From NCBI RefSeq assembly GCF_026240905.1, contig NZ_JAPEVI010000003.1:1612001-1676000 (forward strand): a stretch of DNA of 64,000 nt. Direction: 5' to 3'. Source of the DNA: Roseibium salinum. GTDB lineage: Bacteria; Pseudomonadota; Alphaproteobacteria; Rhizobiales; Stappiaceae. A model generated the notes under the pieces. It had not been told where the DNA came from and did not search any database. It saw only the letters and a list, made by a program, of their open reading frames with translations. Shown here in pieces: positions 1 through 8,930 of the stretch. Made by a program: the position numbers and the translations under genes. Every line of letters starts with the position of its first letter. Position 1 is the stretch's first letter.

Positions 1-798
1 TTCGGAGCGGTTCAGGGCGACTTCAATACCGTCAACGCCCTGGCGACACTGGCGCATGATTGCCGCCGTCCGGAACTGTTCCGTCCGCAGCTCATCGCCG
101 CCATCGAAATGGTTCAGCGCGGCGATCTCGACCCGCAACGCACCACCGGTGCCTGGGCGGGCGAAATCGGCATGGTGCAGATGCTTCCCGAGGATATCAT
201 CAAGTTCGGCCGCGACGGCGACGGCGACGGGCATGTGCGTCTGAAGGAAAGCGCTGCCGATGCGATTCTGAGCGCCGGCGCCTTCATCCAGCATCTGGGC
301 TGGCGCCGGGGCGAGCCGTGGCTGCAGGAGGTCACGGCGCCGCAGAACCTCAACTGGGCGGAAACGGGGCTTGGCAATGCAAAGACCGGAGCCCAGTGGG
401 CGGCCCTAGGTGTTCAACCGCGCTGGGGACAGATCTCCTCGAACCTGCCTGCCTCCCTCATCCTTCCGCAGGGCCGCAAGGGCCCCGCCTTCCTCGCCTA
501 TCCGAACTTCAACGTCTATCTGGAGTGGAACCAGTCCTTCGTCTACACGACCACGGCCGCCTACTTCGCCACCCGTCTCGCAGGTGCCCCGGTCTACAAC
601 GAGGGCAACCCGGAACCGGGGCTGAGCGACGCACAGATGAAACAGCTGCAGACCAAGCTCGCGAACATGGGTTATGATGTCGGCAAGATCGACGGCATCC
701 TGGGATCCGGTACCCGCGCCGCCGTGCGCGATGCCCAGCAACGGCTCGGGATGCCGGCCGACGCCTGGCCGACCCCGGCCCTGCTCAACCGTCTCTGA
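1..798 (+). CDS. Lytic murein transglycosylase, MltB family (5' end outside window)
   Basis: The reading frame is open from the first base and ends at 798, giving 265 visible residues. The N-terminal part belongs to the soluble lytic transglycosylase B family, which cleaves the MurNAc-GlcNAc bond of peptidoglycan to leave 1,6-anhydro ends. The family stretch TLAHDCRRPELFRP is visible near residues 17-30. The last ~60 residues form a peptidoglycan-binding domain type 1, with MGYDVGKIDGILGSGTR typical of that fold. Catalytic domain plus C-terminal wall-binding domain is usual for alphaproteobacterial MltB proteins. The catalytic Glu and signal peptide lie upstream of the window. The family is clear; the exact paralogue is not. 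Confidence 0.88.
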   Translation, partial: FGAVQGDFNTVNALATLAHDCRRPELFRPQLIAAIEMVQRGDLDPQRTTGAWAGEIGMVQMLPEDIIKFGRDGDGDGHVRLKESAADAILSAGAFIQHLGWRRGEPWLQEVTAPQNLNWAETGLGNAKTGAQWAALGVQPRWGQISSNLPASLILPQGRKGPAFLAYPNFNVYLEWNQSFVYTTTAAYFATRLAGAPVYNEGNPEPGLSDAQMKQLQTKLANMGYDVGKIDGILGSGTRAAVRDAQQRLGMPADAWPTPALLNRL

Positions 799-838
799 AA
801 ATGGAATAGGGTACGGGCGCGACAGCCCTGCCTCGAGT

Positions 839-870
839 GCCCGGAACGCGATTGAAATCGCGTTCCGGGC
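839..870. terminator. Bidirectional hairpin between convergent genes
   Basis: A perfect 15-bp inverted repeat (839-853 with 856-870) lies between the convergent transglycosylase and cupin genes. The arms begin GCCCGGAACGCG. There is no long T tract, so it may act as a weak or mRNA-stabilising terminator for both genes. Confidence 0.6.
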
Positions 871-888
871 TTGCATGTTGCTGACCGC

Positions 889-1437
889 TTATTCCACCTT
901 AGCCTTGTCGGCCCCTGGTGCGTCTTCCAGCACGGTCGGCGTTCCGCCGTCGCCCAGCAGAAACACGGTCAGAATACGGGCCCGTCCCTCGCCGGTGTTT
1001 TCACCGCGATGGGTAACCTTCAGCGCCTCCAGCATACCGTCTCCCTCCCGGTAGACCTTCTTGCCGATCTCTTCGTAGGTGACCGTGATTTCGCCTTCCA
1101 GAACATAGGCGAAGAGAGGTGCATGATGCTGGTGCCATTCGGTCGCCTCTCCGGGTTCCATGGTGACGACCATGGCCTTTACGGACGGATTTTCCTGCGG
1201 AAAGGGGACCGTTTCGCCGGCAACCGTCTTATCGCCGGAAAAGACTTCCTCCACCTTGTCATAAGGCGTTTCTGCCGCCTCTTGCGCTTCGCTCGCGGCC
1301 TGGGAGCCAGGCTTGGCGTGCGGCTGAGACGGGGCCGGTTTGCCTTCCGGAGTGACCGACTTGTCCGCAGCTGTGGCCGGCGCCGCAAGCAGGGAGCCGG
1401 CAAGGAGTGCGAGGCATACGTGTTTCATCAGTGTCAT
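889..1437 (-). CDS. Secreted cupin-domain protein
   Basis: A 182-residue protein with a clear Sec signal peptide (hydrophobic LALLAGSLLAAPATAA near residues 9-24). A linker rich in Pro, Ala and Glu follows, then a single cupin barrel over roughly residues 75-170. The metal-binding-like segment EWHQHHAPLFAYVLEGE and the second-strand Gly-rich turn are present, so a metal-binding beta-barrel in the periplasm is likely. The substrate cannot be read from sequence. It may start at the first ATG or at an in-frame ATG three codons later. It converges with the upstream transglycosylase across a strong hairpin. Confidence 0.75.
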   Translation of the reverse strand: MTLMKHVCLALLAGSLLAAPATAADKSVTPEGKPAPSQPHAKPGSQAASEAQEAAETPYDKVEEVFSGDKTVAGETVPFPQENPSVKAMVVTMEPGEATEWHQHHAPLFAYVLEGEITVTYEEIGKKVYREGDGMLEALKVTHRGENTGEGRARILTVFLLGDGGTPTVLEDAPGADKAKVE

Positions 1438-1613
1438 TTTGGCGTCCAGATGGGTGTGGCGTTTTCGGTTGTCATGGGCCGGTCGTCGATAAGGCGGCTA
1501 GCAGCGCAACTGCCTGCAATGTGCAACACAATTGGCAATGCAACAACGCGAAACCGGTGCCAATTCAACTTTGGCGGCCCCGCATCCCCTACAGAGACCG
1601 GTTGGCGTGAATG

Positions 1614-2321
1614 TCAGACCTCGATGGTCTCGCCCGGACTGGGAAGCTTCACCCTCGAGGAAGCATCGCCCATCGCCGCGGTGAAGGTTGCCGCCGTCTG
1701 GTCGATGATCGGAAACGAACCGAAATGGCAGGGCACGATCGTTTCGAAGTCGAAGAACCGGTTGCAGGCGAGCGCAGCGGTCTTGCCGCCCATGGTGAAC
1801 CTGTCGCCGATCGGAACCAGGCCGATTTTGGGCTTATAGATCTCATTGATGAGCGCCATGTCGGAGAAAATGTCGGTATCTCCAAGGTGATAGAGTACCT
1901 TTTCACCCGGAGCGTCGATGATCACACCGTGCGGATTGCCCAAATAGATGGCCTCGCCGTCCGTCTGTTTCGATGAGGAATGATCCGCTCTCGTCAGCGC
2001 CACCTTGAAAGGACCGACGTCGACGTTGCCGCCGGAATTCATCGGGCTGAAATTCTCGATCCCCTGACGGTTTGCCCACATGCAGATCTCGAAATTGGCC
2101 GTCAGCTGCGCCCCGGTCTTCTTCAGGATCTCGATGGAATCGCCAATGTGATCGTCGTGGCCGTGGGTCAAAATCAGATGAGTAACCCCTTCGGCGACCT
2201 GATCGACATTCAGGTTTTCGGGAAAGGCTGGATTTCCGCTCAGGAACGGGTCGATCAGGATTGTGGCGTTGTCGATTTCGAGCTTGAAGGCCGAATGGCC
2301 ATACCATGTGAGCTTCATCAC
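1614..2321 (-). CDS. UPF0173 metal-dependent hydrolase (metallo-beta-lactamase fold)
   Basis: A 235-residue protein of the UPF0173 family. It opens with KLTWYGHSAFKLE, which is diagnostic, and carries the HxHxDH dizinc motif as THGHDDHIGD near residues 53-62. Later ligands are visible in ADHSSS, LGDTDIF and the C-terminal PCHFGSFP. Length and motif order match the intact family. The members are cytoplasmic MBL-fold hydrolases of unproven physiological substrate. It is transcribed alone, divergent from the GNAT gene at 2482. Confidence 0.9.
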   Translation of the reverse strand: MMKLTWYGHSAFKLEIDNATILIDPFLSGNPAFPENLNVDQVAEGVTHLILTHGHDDHIGDSIEILKKTGAQLTANFEICMWANRQGIENFSPMNSGGNVDVGPFKVALTRADHSSSKQTDGEAIYLGNPHGVIIDAPGEKVLYHLGDTDIFSDMALINEIYKPKIGLVPIGDRFTMGGKTAALACNRFFDFETIVPCHFGSFPIIDQTAATFTAAMGDASSRVKLPSPGETIEV

Positions 2322-2481
2322 AATCTCCCAACGATTTTTTCCAGTAAGAGAAGAAACTAGTGCGGTTCGCGGTCAAATTGAACCGTCGGTATTGAGAAAC
2401 GCTCCGGCAACCACACCGCCGGTGCTATTCTTCAAAAAAGGACAGCATCTGGCTAATTTTGATATTTCGGGAAGCACAAAC

Positions 2482-3078
2482 ATGAGCATCGAAAGAAACG
2501 ACAAGGTCGCCATTCGCCCCGCACGTGTGGAAGATGCGCCGGTTCTGGCGCGTCTTGTCAATTACGCCGGCGAAGGTCTTCCGCTTTACCTGTGGGACAA
2601 GATGGCTCCGGAGGGCAAAGGTCCCTGGGAGGTCGGCGAACAACGTGCGGCACGCGAAGAGGGAAGTTTTTCCTACAGGAACGCCACGATCATCGAACTC
2701 GACGGCAATGCTGCCGGCGCCTTGATCGGCTATGCCATCGCCGACGATCCGGAGCCGGTGCCGCATGACCTGCCGGCGATGTTCGTCCCGCTTCTGGAAC
2801 TGGAGAACCTCGCGCCCGGAACCTGGTACGTCAATGTGCTGGCGGTTCTGCCTGACTTCCGCAATTACGGTCTGGGCGCCCGCCTGCTCGTGCGCGCCGA
2901 TGAGACCGGAGTGCAACTCGGCATGCGCGGGATGAGCGTCATCGTCGCCGATAACAACACCGGCGCCCGGCGGCTTTACGAACGACACGGCTATACCGAG
3001 ACCGCCCGCCGTCCGATGGTGAAGGAAGATTGGCAGAGCAAGGGCAACGCGTGGATCCTGCTGACCAAGGAGCTTTGA
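2482..3078 (+). CDS. GNAT family N-acetyltransferase
   Basis: A single-domain GNAT protein of 198 residues from the ATG at 2482. The frame stays open upstream, but those residues are unlike the family and overlap the promoter region of the divergent gene. The acetyl-CoA-binding core is seen as LAVLPDFRNYGLGARLL (motif A with an Arg/Gly-x-Gly-x-Ala pattern), followed by NTGARRLYERHGY (motif B). These enzymes transfer acetyl from acetyl-CoA to an amine. The acceptor cannot be predicted. It is probably monocistronic, as a hairpin follows. Confidence 0.82.
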   Translation: MSIERNDKVAIRPARVEDAPVLARLVNYAGEGLPLYLWDKMAPEGKGPWEVGEQRAAREEGSFSYRNATIIELDGNAAGALIGYAIADDPEPVPHDLPAMFVPLLELENLAPGTWYVNVLAVLPDFRNYGLGARLLVRADETGVQLGMRGMSVIVADNNTGARRLYERHGYTETARRPMVKEDWQSKGNAWILLTKEL

Positions 3079-3140
3079 ACCAGCTCCCGCGGTCCTCGCG
3101 ACACGCGGGATATGGCCATGACATCTGCGACCGGGCGCAA

Positions 3141-3169
3141 TGCTGCCGGTTTTTCTGGCGCCGGCAGCA
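3141..3169 (+). terminator. Hairpin between GNAT gene and ruvX
   Basis: A 9-bp perfect stem (TGCTGCCGG at 3141-3149 with CCGGCAGCA at 3161-3169) with a T-rich loop, 60 bp after the GNAT stop. It lacks a trailing T run, so termination is possible but not certain. Confidence 0.4.
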
Positions 3170-3190
3170 AAGCCCTGCTAAAGGCGCTGC

Positions 3191-3676
3191 ATGGCAAACG
3201 ACCCCGCACTCTCCCTTGAAGATTTTGTCGCCGCACTGCCGGCAAAACACCGTCTTATCGGTCTCGACCTCGGTACCAAGACCATCGGTCTTGCCCTGTC
3301 CGATCTCGGCCTGGGAATTGCGACGCCGATGGAAACCATCCGCCGCAAGAAGTTCACGATCGACGCGGACTATCTGCTTGCCCTGTGCGCCAAGCACCAG
3401 GTCGGCGGCATCCTGATCGGACTGCCGCTGAACATGGACGGCAGCGAAGGGCCGCGCGTGCAGGCGACCCGCGCCTTTGTGCGCAACCTTGCCCAGAAGA
3501 CCGATCTGCCGATCACCTATTGGGACGAGCGTCTGTCGACGGCCGCGGTGACGCGCACCCTGCTGGAAGCCGATACCAGCCGCGCGAAACGGGCCGACGC
3601 AGTCGACAAGATGGCAGCCGCCTATATCCTGCAAGGCTTTCTGGACCGACTCGGCTTTATGGGATTAGATGGCTGA
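3191..3676 (+). CDS. ruvX: Putative pre-16S rRNA nuclease / Holliday junction resolvase-like RuvX (YqgF)
   Basis: A 161-residue YqgF-family protein with an RNase H-like fold. The signature [17 protein letters not shown] supplies the first catalytic Asp at about residue 20. The conserved [11 protein letters not shown] stretch and the C-terminal acidic [13 protein letters not shown] complete the usual three-acid site. The family is universal in bacteria; it trims the 5' end of pre-16S rRNA and was originally proposed as a resolvase. Full length, with the start ATG giving the standard N-terminus. In many Rhizobiales it lies next to pyrB, as here with one carrier gene between. Confidence 0.93.
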   Translation: MANDPALSLEDFVAALPAKHRLIGLDLGTKTIGLALSDLGLGIATPMETIRRKKFTIDADYLLALCAKHQVGGILIGLPLNMDGSEGPRVQATRAFVRNLAQKTDLPITYWDERLSTAAVTRTLLEADTSRAKRADAVDKMAAAYILQGFLDRLGFMGLDG

Positions 3677-3746
3677 CAAATCCTGCCTTGCCGCCCGCCT
3701 GAACTTCCCGCCCGGCCGGTGGCTCTCTCAAAACGCGTAGTCCGTC

Positions 3747-4673
3747 ATGTTGACAATTCTTGCCGCGCTGACACCGGTCATTCTGGTCATTGCCTGCGGC
3801 TATCTGATCGCCCGCACAGGCCTGATAACCGGTGAGCAATGGCGCGGCGTGGAGAAACTCGCCTATTTCGTGCTGTTTCCGGCCGTCCTGTTCCGCACCA
3901 TCTCGCAGGCCGACTTCGCCAGTTTTCCGACCTTGAACATGGGCGGCGCGCTGCTGGCCTCGATCCTTTGCATGGCGGCCGTCCTGATGATTATACGCAC
4001 GGCGATCGAGCGCATCTGGGGGATCACGCCGGCGCGCTTCACCTCGATCTTTCAGGGAACGTTGCGCTGGAATGCGATGATCGCACTCGCCATTGCCGAC
4101 AATGTGGCCGGAGATCTCGGCCTTGCCATGCTCGCGGTCGCGATGGTGTTCATGATCCCGGTACTGAACGTTGTCAGCATCCTGGTGCTCTCCCGCTACG
4201 CCAGCGGCACCGCGCCGAGCGGCGCGAAGATCCTGAAAGACCTTGTCACCAATCCCTTCATCGTTTCCATCGGCGCCGGGGTCGTGTTCAATATCAGCGG
4301 CCTCGCCCTGCCCCTTGTCATCGACGATACGCTGGAGATCTTCTCGCGGGCGGCCCTGCCGATCGGCATTGTCTGCGTCGGCGCGGGCCTGGATCTCGGC
4401 TCCCTGCGCCGTCCCGGGCCGGCGCTCACGCTCGGCACGTTCCTGCGCCCGCTGGTCATGCCGCTTCTGGCCTTCGGCTTTGCCACCCTCTTCGGCGTCA
4501 GCGGTCCGGCGCTGGTCATCGTCATCATCGCCAGTTCCGTTCCCTGCGCCAGCAACTCCTATCTTCTCGCCCGGCAGATGGGCGGCGATGCCAAACTGAT
4601 GGCGGAGATCATCACCTTGCAAACCCTTGCCGCCACAGTGACGATTCCGGCCGCGCTGTTGATTTTCACTTAA
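3747..4673 (+). CDS. AEC family transporter (auxin efflux carrier-like)
   Basis: A 308-residue, very hydrophobic protein with about ten membrane segments arranged as two five-helix halves, the pattern of the AEC/bile-acid-sodium symporter-like fold. Family marks include an N-terminal LTPVILVIACGYLIAR helix and the Pro/Ser-rich C-terminal ASSVPCASNSYLLARQMGGD, which matches the crossover helix region of bacterial AEC proteins. Members export or exchange small organic acids such as malate or malonate, or auxin-like anions. The substrate here is unknown. It stands alone between ruvX and pyrB. Confidence 0.85.
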   Translation: MLTILAALTPVILVIACGYLIARTGLITGEQWRGVEKLAYFVLFPAVLFRTISQADFASFPTLNMGGALLASILCMAAVLMIIRTAIERIWGITPARFTSIFQGTLRWNAMIALAIADNVAGDLGLAMLAVAMVFMIPVLNVVSILVLSRYASGTAPSGAKILKDLVTNPFIVSIGAGVVFNISGLALPLVIDDTLEIFSRAALPIGIVCVGAGLDLGSLRRPGPALTLGTFLRPLVMPLLAFGFATLFGVSGPALVIVIIASSVPCASNSYLLARQMGGDAKLMAEIITLQTLAATVTIPAALLIFT

Positions 4674-4776
4674 GGAAGCAGGTCAGCCGAATGCCCCGGC
4701 CGGTCCTCCGAGACAGCGCTACGCGCTTCTTCACGATGAGGCCGTCTTGGGGCAAGGTGGCGCTTTGCAGCGGGAC

Positions 4777-4816
4777 TTGGACAAGGTCGGGAGTGCGACG
4801 TCCATATTTTGTCCAA
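4777..4816 (+). other. Inverted repeat in pyrB leader region
   Basis: An 8-bp perfect inverted repeat, TTGGACAA (4777-4784) and TTGTCCAA (4809-4816), lies about 85 bp upstream of the likely pyrB start. It could be an operator or an mRNA hairpin. No attenuator-like T run or leader peptide is obvious. Confidence 0.3.
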
Positions 4817-4900
4817 CCGTTCAAATATTTAGCAGAAATGTGAACAGCGGGCATGAGCTGATTTCCTGTCTTGTGCATGACGGCGATTCCACCTATAGGC

Positions 4901-5866
4901 ATGATCTCGATGACCGCGACAGACACCCATCGAAACAGCCCCTTTCCCCATCGCCATCTGCTGGGCATAGAGGGACTTCACCCCCACGAAATTCTGGGCC
5001 TTCTGGACCGGGCCGAGGAAGCCGTCGAGGTTTCCCGCCAGGTGCACAAGCGCAAGCTCGTTCTTCAGGGCCGCACCCAGATCAACCTCTTTTTCGAAAA
5101 TTCCACCCGCACCCAGAGTTCGTTCGAACTTGCCGGCAAACGGCTTGGCGCGGATGTGATGAACATGGCCGTCTCACAGTCCTCGGTGAAAAAGGGCGAG
5201 ACGCTGATCGATACGGCGGCAACGCTGAATGCGATGAACCCGGATCTTCTGGTGGTCCGTCACCACGCGGCCGGGGCGGTTCACCTCCTCGCCCGCAAGG
5301 TCGGCTGCTCGGTGGTCAATGCCGGGGACGGCCCGCACGAACATCCGACGCAGGCCCTGCTCGATGCGCTGACGATCCGCCGCCACAAGGGAAAAATCGC
5401 CCGGCTGACCGTGGCGATCTGCGGTGACATCGCCCATTCGCGGGTCGCACGTTCCAACATCATTCTTCTCAATGCCCTGGGAGCCCGGGTCCGCGTCGTC
5501 GCTCCGTCGACGCTGCTTCCATCAGGTATCGCGAAGATGGGCGTCGAGGTCTTCAACAACATGCGCGAAGGCCTGCATGGCGCGGACATCATCATGATGC
5601 TGCGCCTGCAGCGCGAGCGCATGAACGGGGCCTTCATTCCGTCGGTGCGCGAATACTACCGCTATTACGGCCTGGACGCGGAAAAGCTCGCCTATGCCAG
5701 GGAGGATGCGCTGGTGATGCATCCCGGCCCGATGAACCGGGGGGTGGAAATCGATCCATCCGTTGCCGACGGACCGCAGAGCCTGATCCGCGAACAGGTT
5801 GAAATGGGCGTTGCGGTGCGCATGGCCGTGCTGGAAGCTCTGGCAGCCAACCTGCCGAACAACTAG
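4901..5866 (+). CDS. pyrB: Aspartate carbamoyltransferase catalytic chain
   Basis: Catalyses carbamoyl phosphate + aspartate to carbamoyl aspartate, the first committed step of pyrimidine synthesis. About 321 residues from ATG 4901; ATG 4910 or a TTG at 4871 are alternatives because no strong ribosome site decides. The carbamoyl-phosphate loop [20 protein letters not shown] is intact, followed by the SSVKKGET loop, HHPTQ-like [15 protein letters not shown], and the C-terminal [11 protein letters not shown]. No pyrI is seen. The next gene, 12 bp downstream, is a dihydroorotase homologue lacking its metal site. This suggests the Pseudomonas-type PyrB-PyrC' holoenzyme in which the inactive partner supports assembly. 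Confidence 0.95.
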   Translation: MISMTATDTHRNSPFPHRHLLGIEGLHPHEILGLLDRAEEAVEVSRQVHKRKLVLQGRTQINLFFENSTRTQSSFELAGKRLGADVMNMAVSQSSVKKGETLIDTAATLNAMNPDLLVVRHHAAGAVHLLARKVGCSVVNAGDGPHEHPTQALLDALTIRRHKGKIARLTVAICGDIAHSRVARSNIILLNALGARVRVVAPSTLLPSGIAKMGVEVFNNMREGLHGADIIMMLRLQRERMNGAFIPSVREYYRYYGLDAEKLAYAREDALVMHPGPMNRGVEIDPSVADGPQSLIREQVEMGVAVRMAVLEALAANLPNN

Positions 5867-5878
5867 AGGATTTTCATC

Positions 5879-7180
5879 GTGGCTATCGACACACCCAAAC
5901 CTCTGGTTTTCTCCAACGCCAGGGTGATCGATCCGGCGCGCGAACTGGATGCTCCCGGCTCGGTAATCATCGCAGACGGCACCATCCTGGCCGCCGGCCC
6001 GGAAGCCGCCAACCAGGGCACGCCCTATGGTGCGGAGGTGATCGACTGCAAGGGCGCCATCGCCTGCCCCGGCCTGATCGACATGTGCGTTTCGGTGGGC
6101 GAGCCTGGCGCTGAACACCGCGAAACGCTGGCAAGCGCCTCAAATGCCGCGGCAGCAGGCGGAATCACCACAATCTGCACCATGCCGGATACCGATCCGG
6201 TGATCGACGACCCGGCGCTGGTGGATTTCATCCTGCGCAGGGCGCGAGATACGGCAAGCGTCAACGTCCTGCCCCTGGCCGCCCTCACCAAGGGCCTGAG
6301 GGGCGAGGAGATGGCCGAGATCGGCCTCTTGCAGGAAGCCGGCGCCGTCGCCTTCACCAATGGGCACAAGTCGGTCAAGAATGCCCAGGTCATGCGCCGG
6401 ATGATGACCTATGCCCGCGATTTCGATGCGCTCGTCATCCATCACACGGAAGATCCGGACCTGGCAGGCGGGGTCATGAATGCAGGTCTCAACGCCAGCT
6501 GGAAGGGTCTGTCCGGCGTGCCGCGTGAATCCGAAATCATCATGCTGGAGCGCGACCTCCGGCTGGTCGGCATGTCCAGGAGCAAATATCACGCGAACCT
6601 GATATCCACCTCCGACAGCGCCGACGTGATCCGCACCGGCAAGAAGCGCGGCCTCGACATTACCGCCGGCGTTTCGATCAACCACCTCACCCACAACGAA
6701 AACGACATTGGCGCCTACCGCACCTTCTTCAAGATGTCGCCGCCGCTGCGTGACGAAGATGACCGGCAGGCCATGATCGCGGCCGTTGCGGACGGCACGA
6801 TCGACATCATCTGCTCCAACCACGACCCGCAGGACGTGGAAACCAAGCGCCACCCGTGGGCGGAAGCGGAAGACGGGGCGATCGGCCTGGAAACCCTTCT
6901 GGCGGCGGCCCTGCGGCTTTATCACTCCGATCAGGTCGGCCTGATCACGCTTCTCGGCGCGATGACCTGCCGGCCGGCAGATCGGCTGGGGCTGGAGACC
7001 GGACGCCTCACCAAAGGGGCACCGGCCGATGTGACCGTCTTCGATCCCGACCGGCCCTGGGTCCTGGAAAAAAGCGCCATCCGCTCCCGCTCGAAGAACT
7101 CGCCTTTCGAAGACGCCCGCTTTTCCGGACGGGTGCTCCGCACCGTGGTCGCCGGCAGGACGGTCTACAACTACGCCTGA
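5879..7180 (+). CDS. pyrC: Dihydroorotase-like protein, non-catalytic (PyrC' type)
   Basis: A 433-residue amidohydrolase-fold protein from a GTG start 12 bp after pyrB. The overall sequence is that of a class I dihydroorotase (CPGLIDM, EPGAEHRETL, RDEDDRQAMI). The metal and catalytic residues are largely replaced. The HxH pair is C70/S72, the usual Asp of the AFSDDG-like loop is N161, the second metal His before the SxT motif is L241, and the catalytic Asp of SDHAPH is N314 (SNHDPQ). A His at about 189 remains. By family knowledge, such PyrC' proteins are inactive but needed structurally by PyrB. A true dihydroorotase should be encoded elsewhere. Annotation as an active PyrC would be misleading. 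Confidence 0.9.
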   Translation: MAIDTPKPLVFSNARVIDPARELDAPGSVIIADGTILAAGPEAANQGTPYGAEVIDCKGAIACPGLIDMCVSVGEPGAEHRETLASASNAAAAGGITTICTMPDTDPVIDDPALVDFILRRARDTASVNVLPLAALTKGLRGEEMAEIGLLQEAGAVAFTNGHKSVKNAQVMRRMMTYARDFDALVIHHTEDPDLAGGVMNAGLNASWKGLSGVPRESEIIMLERDLRLVGMSRSKYHANLISTSDSADVIRTGKKRGLDITAGVSINHLTHNENDIGAYRTFFKMSPPLRDEDDRQAMIAAVADGTIDIICSNHDPQDVETKRHPWAEAEDGAIGLETLLAAALRLYHSDQVGLITLLGAMTCRPADRLGLETGRLTKGAPADVTVFDPDRPWVLEKSAIRSRSKNSPFEDARFSGRVLRTVVAGRTVYNYA

Positions 7181-7295
7181 TCCGGCGCCGACTTTGCGCA
7201 CCGCCCGCACGTTGTGTGTCTGAGCGAAGCATCCTGCTTTGCGCCACAATTCTCCGCGAACGTGGCGCGAAACAGGTTTGCGAGGAATGGTCCGG

Positions 7296-8087
7296 ATGCG
7301 TCTGACGGCTTTGATGGGGCTGGGTCTGGCTTATGTTCTGCTTGCCGGCGAGGCTTCGGCGGCGGACCTTTACGTGAAATACAAGCTCTACGCCCTGAGC
7401 CTGCCCATCGGCTCCGGCACGCTGTCGCTGGATGTCGGCGACGAAGTCTATTCCGTTCGTGCCGACGGCCAGACCGCCGCCTTTGGCCGGCTGATCTCGG
7501 ACGGCAAGGGGTCGGTGAAGGCACGCGGCGGCATCCGCAAACTGGCCTTGCAGCCGGAAACCTATGCCTTTGACCTGAAGAGCGAGGACGAAACCGGCAC
7601 CGTTTCCATGAACATGCGCGCCGGCAAGGTGGACAAAGTCGCCGTCAATCCGCCCCAGGACCGGATGAAGGAACGCATCAAGGTGACCGCGGATCATCTC
7701 AAGGGCGTTGTCGACCCGCTCACGGCGGCCCTCCTGCCGGCTCCCAAGGGCCTCTCGAAGGAAAGCTGCAACAGGACGCTGCAGATCTTCGACGGCAAGG
7801 AACGCTACAACGTTCACATGCACTACAAATCCCGCAAGTCCATGACGACCGCCGACGGCCGCTTCAAGGGCGATACCATTGTCTGCGGCGTGCGGTACGA
7901 ACCCGTCTCCGGACACCGCCCGAAGCGCAAGTCGATCCAGGAGCTTGCGGCCAACACCTCCCTGGAGGTCTGGCTTGCCCCGGTCGGCGACAAGCCGTTC
8001 CTGGTACCCTTGAGGGCCAGCATCTCGCTTCCCTTCGGACGGGTCGTCATCCAGGCGGAAAAGTACAAGCTGTCGAAGCAGACGTGA
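7296..8087 (+). CDS. DUF3108 secreted protein
   Basis: 263 residues from the ATG at 7296, chosen because GAGGA at 7282-7286 sits nine bases upstream; an ATG at 7287 overlaps that site. A signal peptide is evident (MRLTALMGLGLAYVLLAGEA, cleavage near ASAAD). The mature part begins YVKYKLYALSLPIGSG, the DUF3108 hallmark of a beta-rich periplasmic or outer-membrane-facing domain. Two Cys (NRTL and VCGV regions) may form a disulfide. Function is unknown. It is distantly reminiscent of EipB-type envelope beta-spirals in composition, but no assignment is made. Confidence 0.78.
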   Translation: MRLTALMGLGLAYVLLAGEASAADLYVKYKLYALSLPIGSGTLSLDVGDEVYSVRADGQTAAFGRLISDGKGSVKARGGIRKLALQPETYAFDLKSEDETGTVSMNMRAGKVDKVAVNPPQDRMKERIKVTADHLKGVVDPLTAALLPAPKGLSKESCNRTLQIFDGKERYNVHMHYKSRKSMTTADGRFKGDTIVCGVRYEPVSGHRPKRKSIQELAANTSLEVWLAPVGDKPFLVPLRASISLPFGRVVIQAEKYKLSKQT

Positions 8088-8261
8088 GCTGTCGTCGGAC
8101 CGTTCGATCCGATCGCGTCGGATGCCTTAAGAGCCGGCAGCACCCTTTTCCCTGCAAATCCCTGCACAGACGGTTTTTCGCGGTCGCCGGACTTGATCCG
8201 TCTCGCCGTGCCGTTACATTGCAGTGACTTTTTACAATGCACGTCATTGGAGTACCGCCGC

Positions 8262-8930
8262 GTGCCTGATCCGATCAGCTGGGCATTCGCCTGGCCCTAT
8301 TATCTTGCCGCCCTCGCCTTCGGTTATCTGCTCGGGTCAATTCCCTTTGGCCTGATCTTCACGCGCATGGCAGGTCTCGGCGACATCCGCAAGATCGGCT
8401 CCGGCAATATCGGCACCACCAATGTCCTGCGCACGGGCAGGAAATCCCTGGCTGCCGCCACCCTTCTCGGAGATGCGCTCAAAGGCACGGTAGCGGTGCT
8501 GATCGTCAGGCATTTGTACGGTCAGGAAATGGCGCTGATCACCGGGCTTGGCGCCTTTCTCGGCCACCTCTTTCCGGTGTGGCTGAAATTCAGGGGCGGC
8601 AAGGGCGTTGCCACCTATCTCGGCATATTGCTCGGCCTCCACTGGCCGATGGGCCTTCTTTTCGCGGCAATCTGGATCGCCATGGCTGCCGTCCTCCGCT
8701 ATTCGTCCCTCGCTGCGCTGACGGCGAGCCTTGCCACGCCCATCCTGCTCTATTTCGCCTTCAGCCGGGTGCAGATGGCCGAGATGTTCGTGTTGCTGAC
8801 GGTTCTTATCTGGGCAAAACACCACGAGAATATCGGCCGCCTTCTGACCGGCAAGGAAAGCAGGATCGGCTCCGGATCCAAATCCGCTTCGCAGACTTCC
8901 GGCGCCGATACGGTGGGTCCTGACTCGTGA
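8262..8930 (+). CDS. plsY: Acyl-phosphate:glycerol-3-phosphate acyltransferase PlsY
   Basis: An inner-membrane enzyme that makes lysophosphatidic acid from acyl-phosphate, the first step of phospholipid synthesis. The start is taken as GTG 8262, with GGAG nine bases upstream; an upstream in-frame ATG at 8193 would add 23 unlike residues. The 222-residue product shows the three PlsY loops: [22 protein letters not shown] with the phosphate-binding residues, and [10 protein letters not shown]. Five membrane segments are apparent. It overlaps dprA by four bases, so the two are translationally coupled. The C-terminal tail after the last helix is Ser/Gly-rich and unconserved. Confidence 0.93.
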   Translation: MPDPISWAFAWPYYLAALAFGYLLGSIPFGLIFTRMAGLGDIRKIGSGNIGTTNVLRTGRKSLAAATLLGDALKGTVAVLIVRHLYGQEMALITGLGAFLGHLFPVWLKFRGGKGVATYLGILLGLHWPMGLLFAAIWIAMAAVLRYSSLAALTASLATPILLYFAFSRVQMAEMFVLLTVLIWAKHHENIGRLLTGKESRIGSGSKSASQTSGADTVGPDS

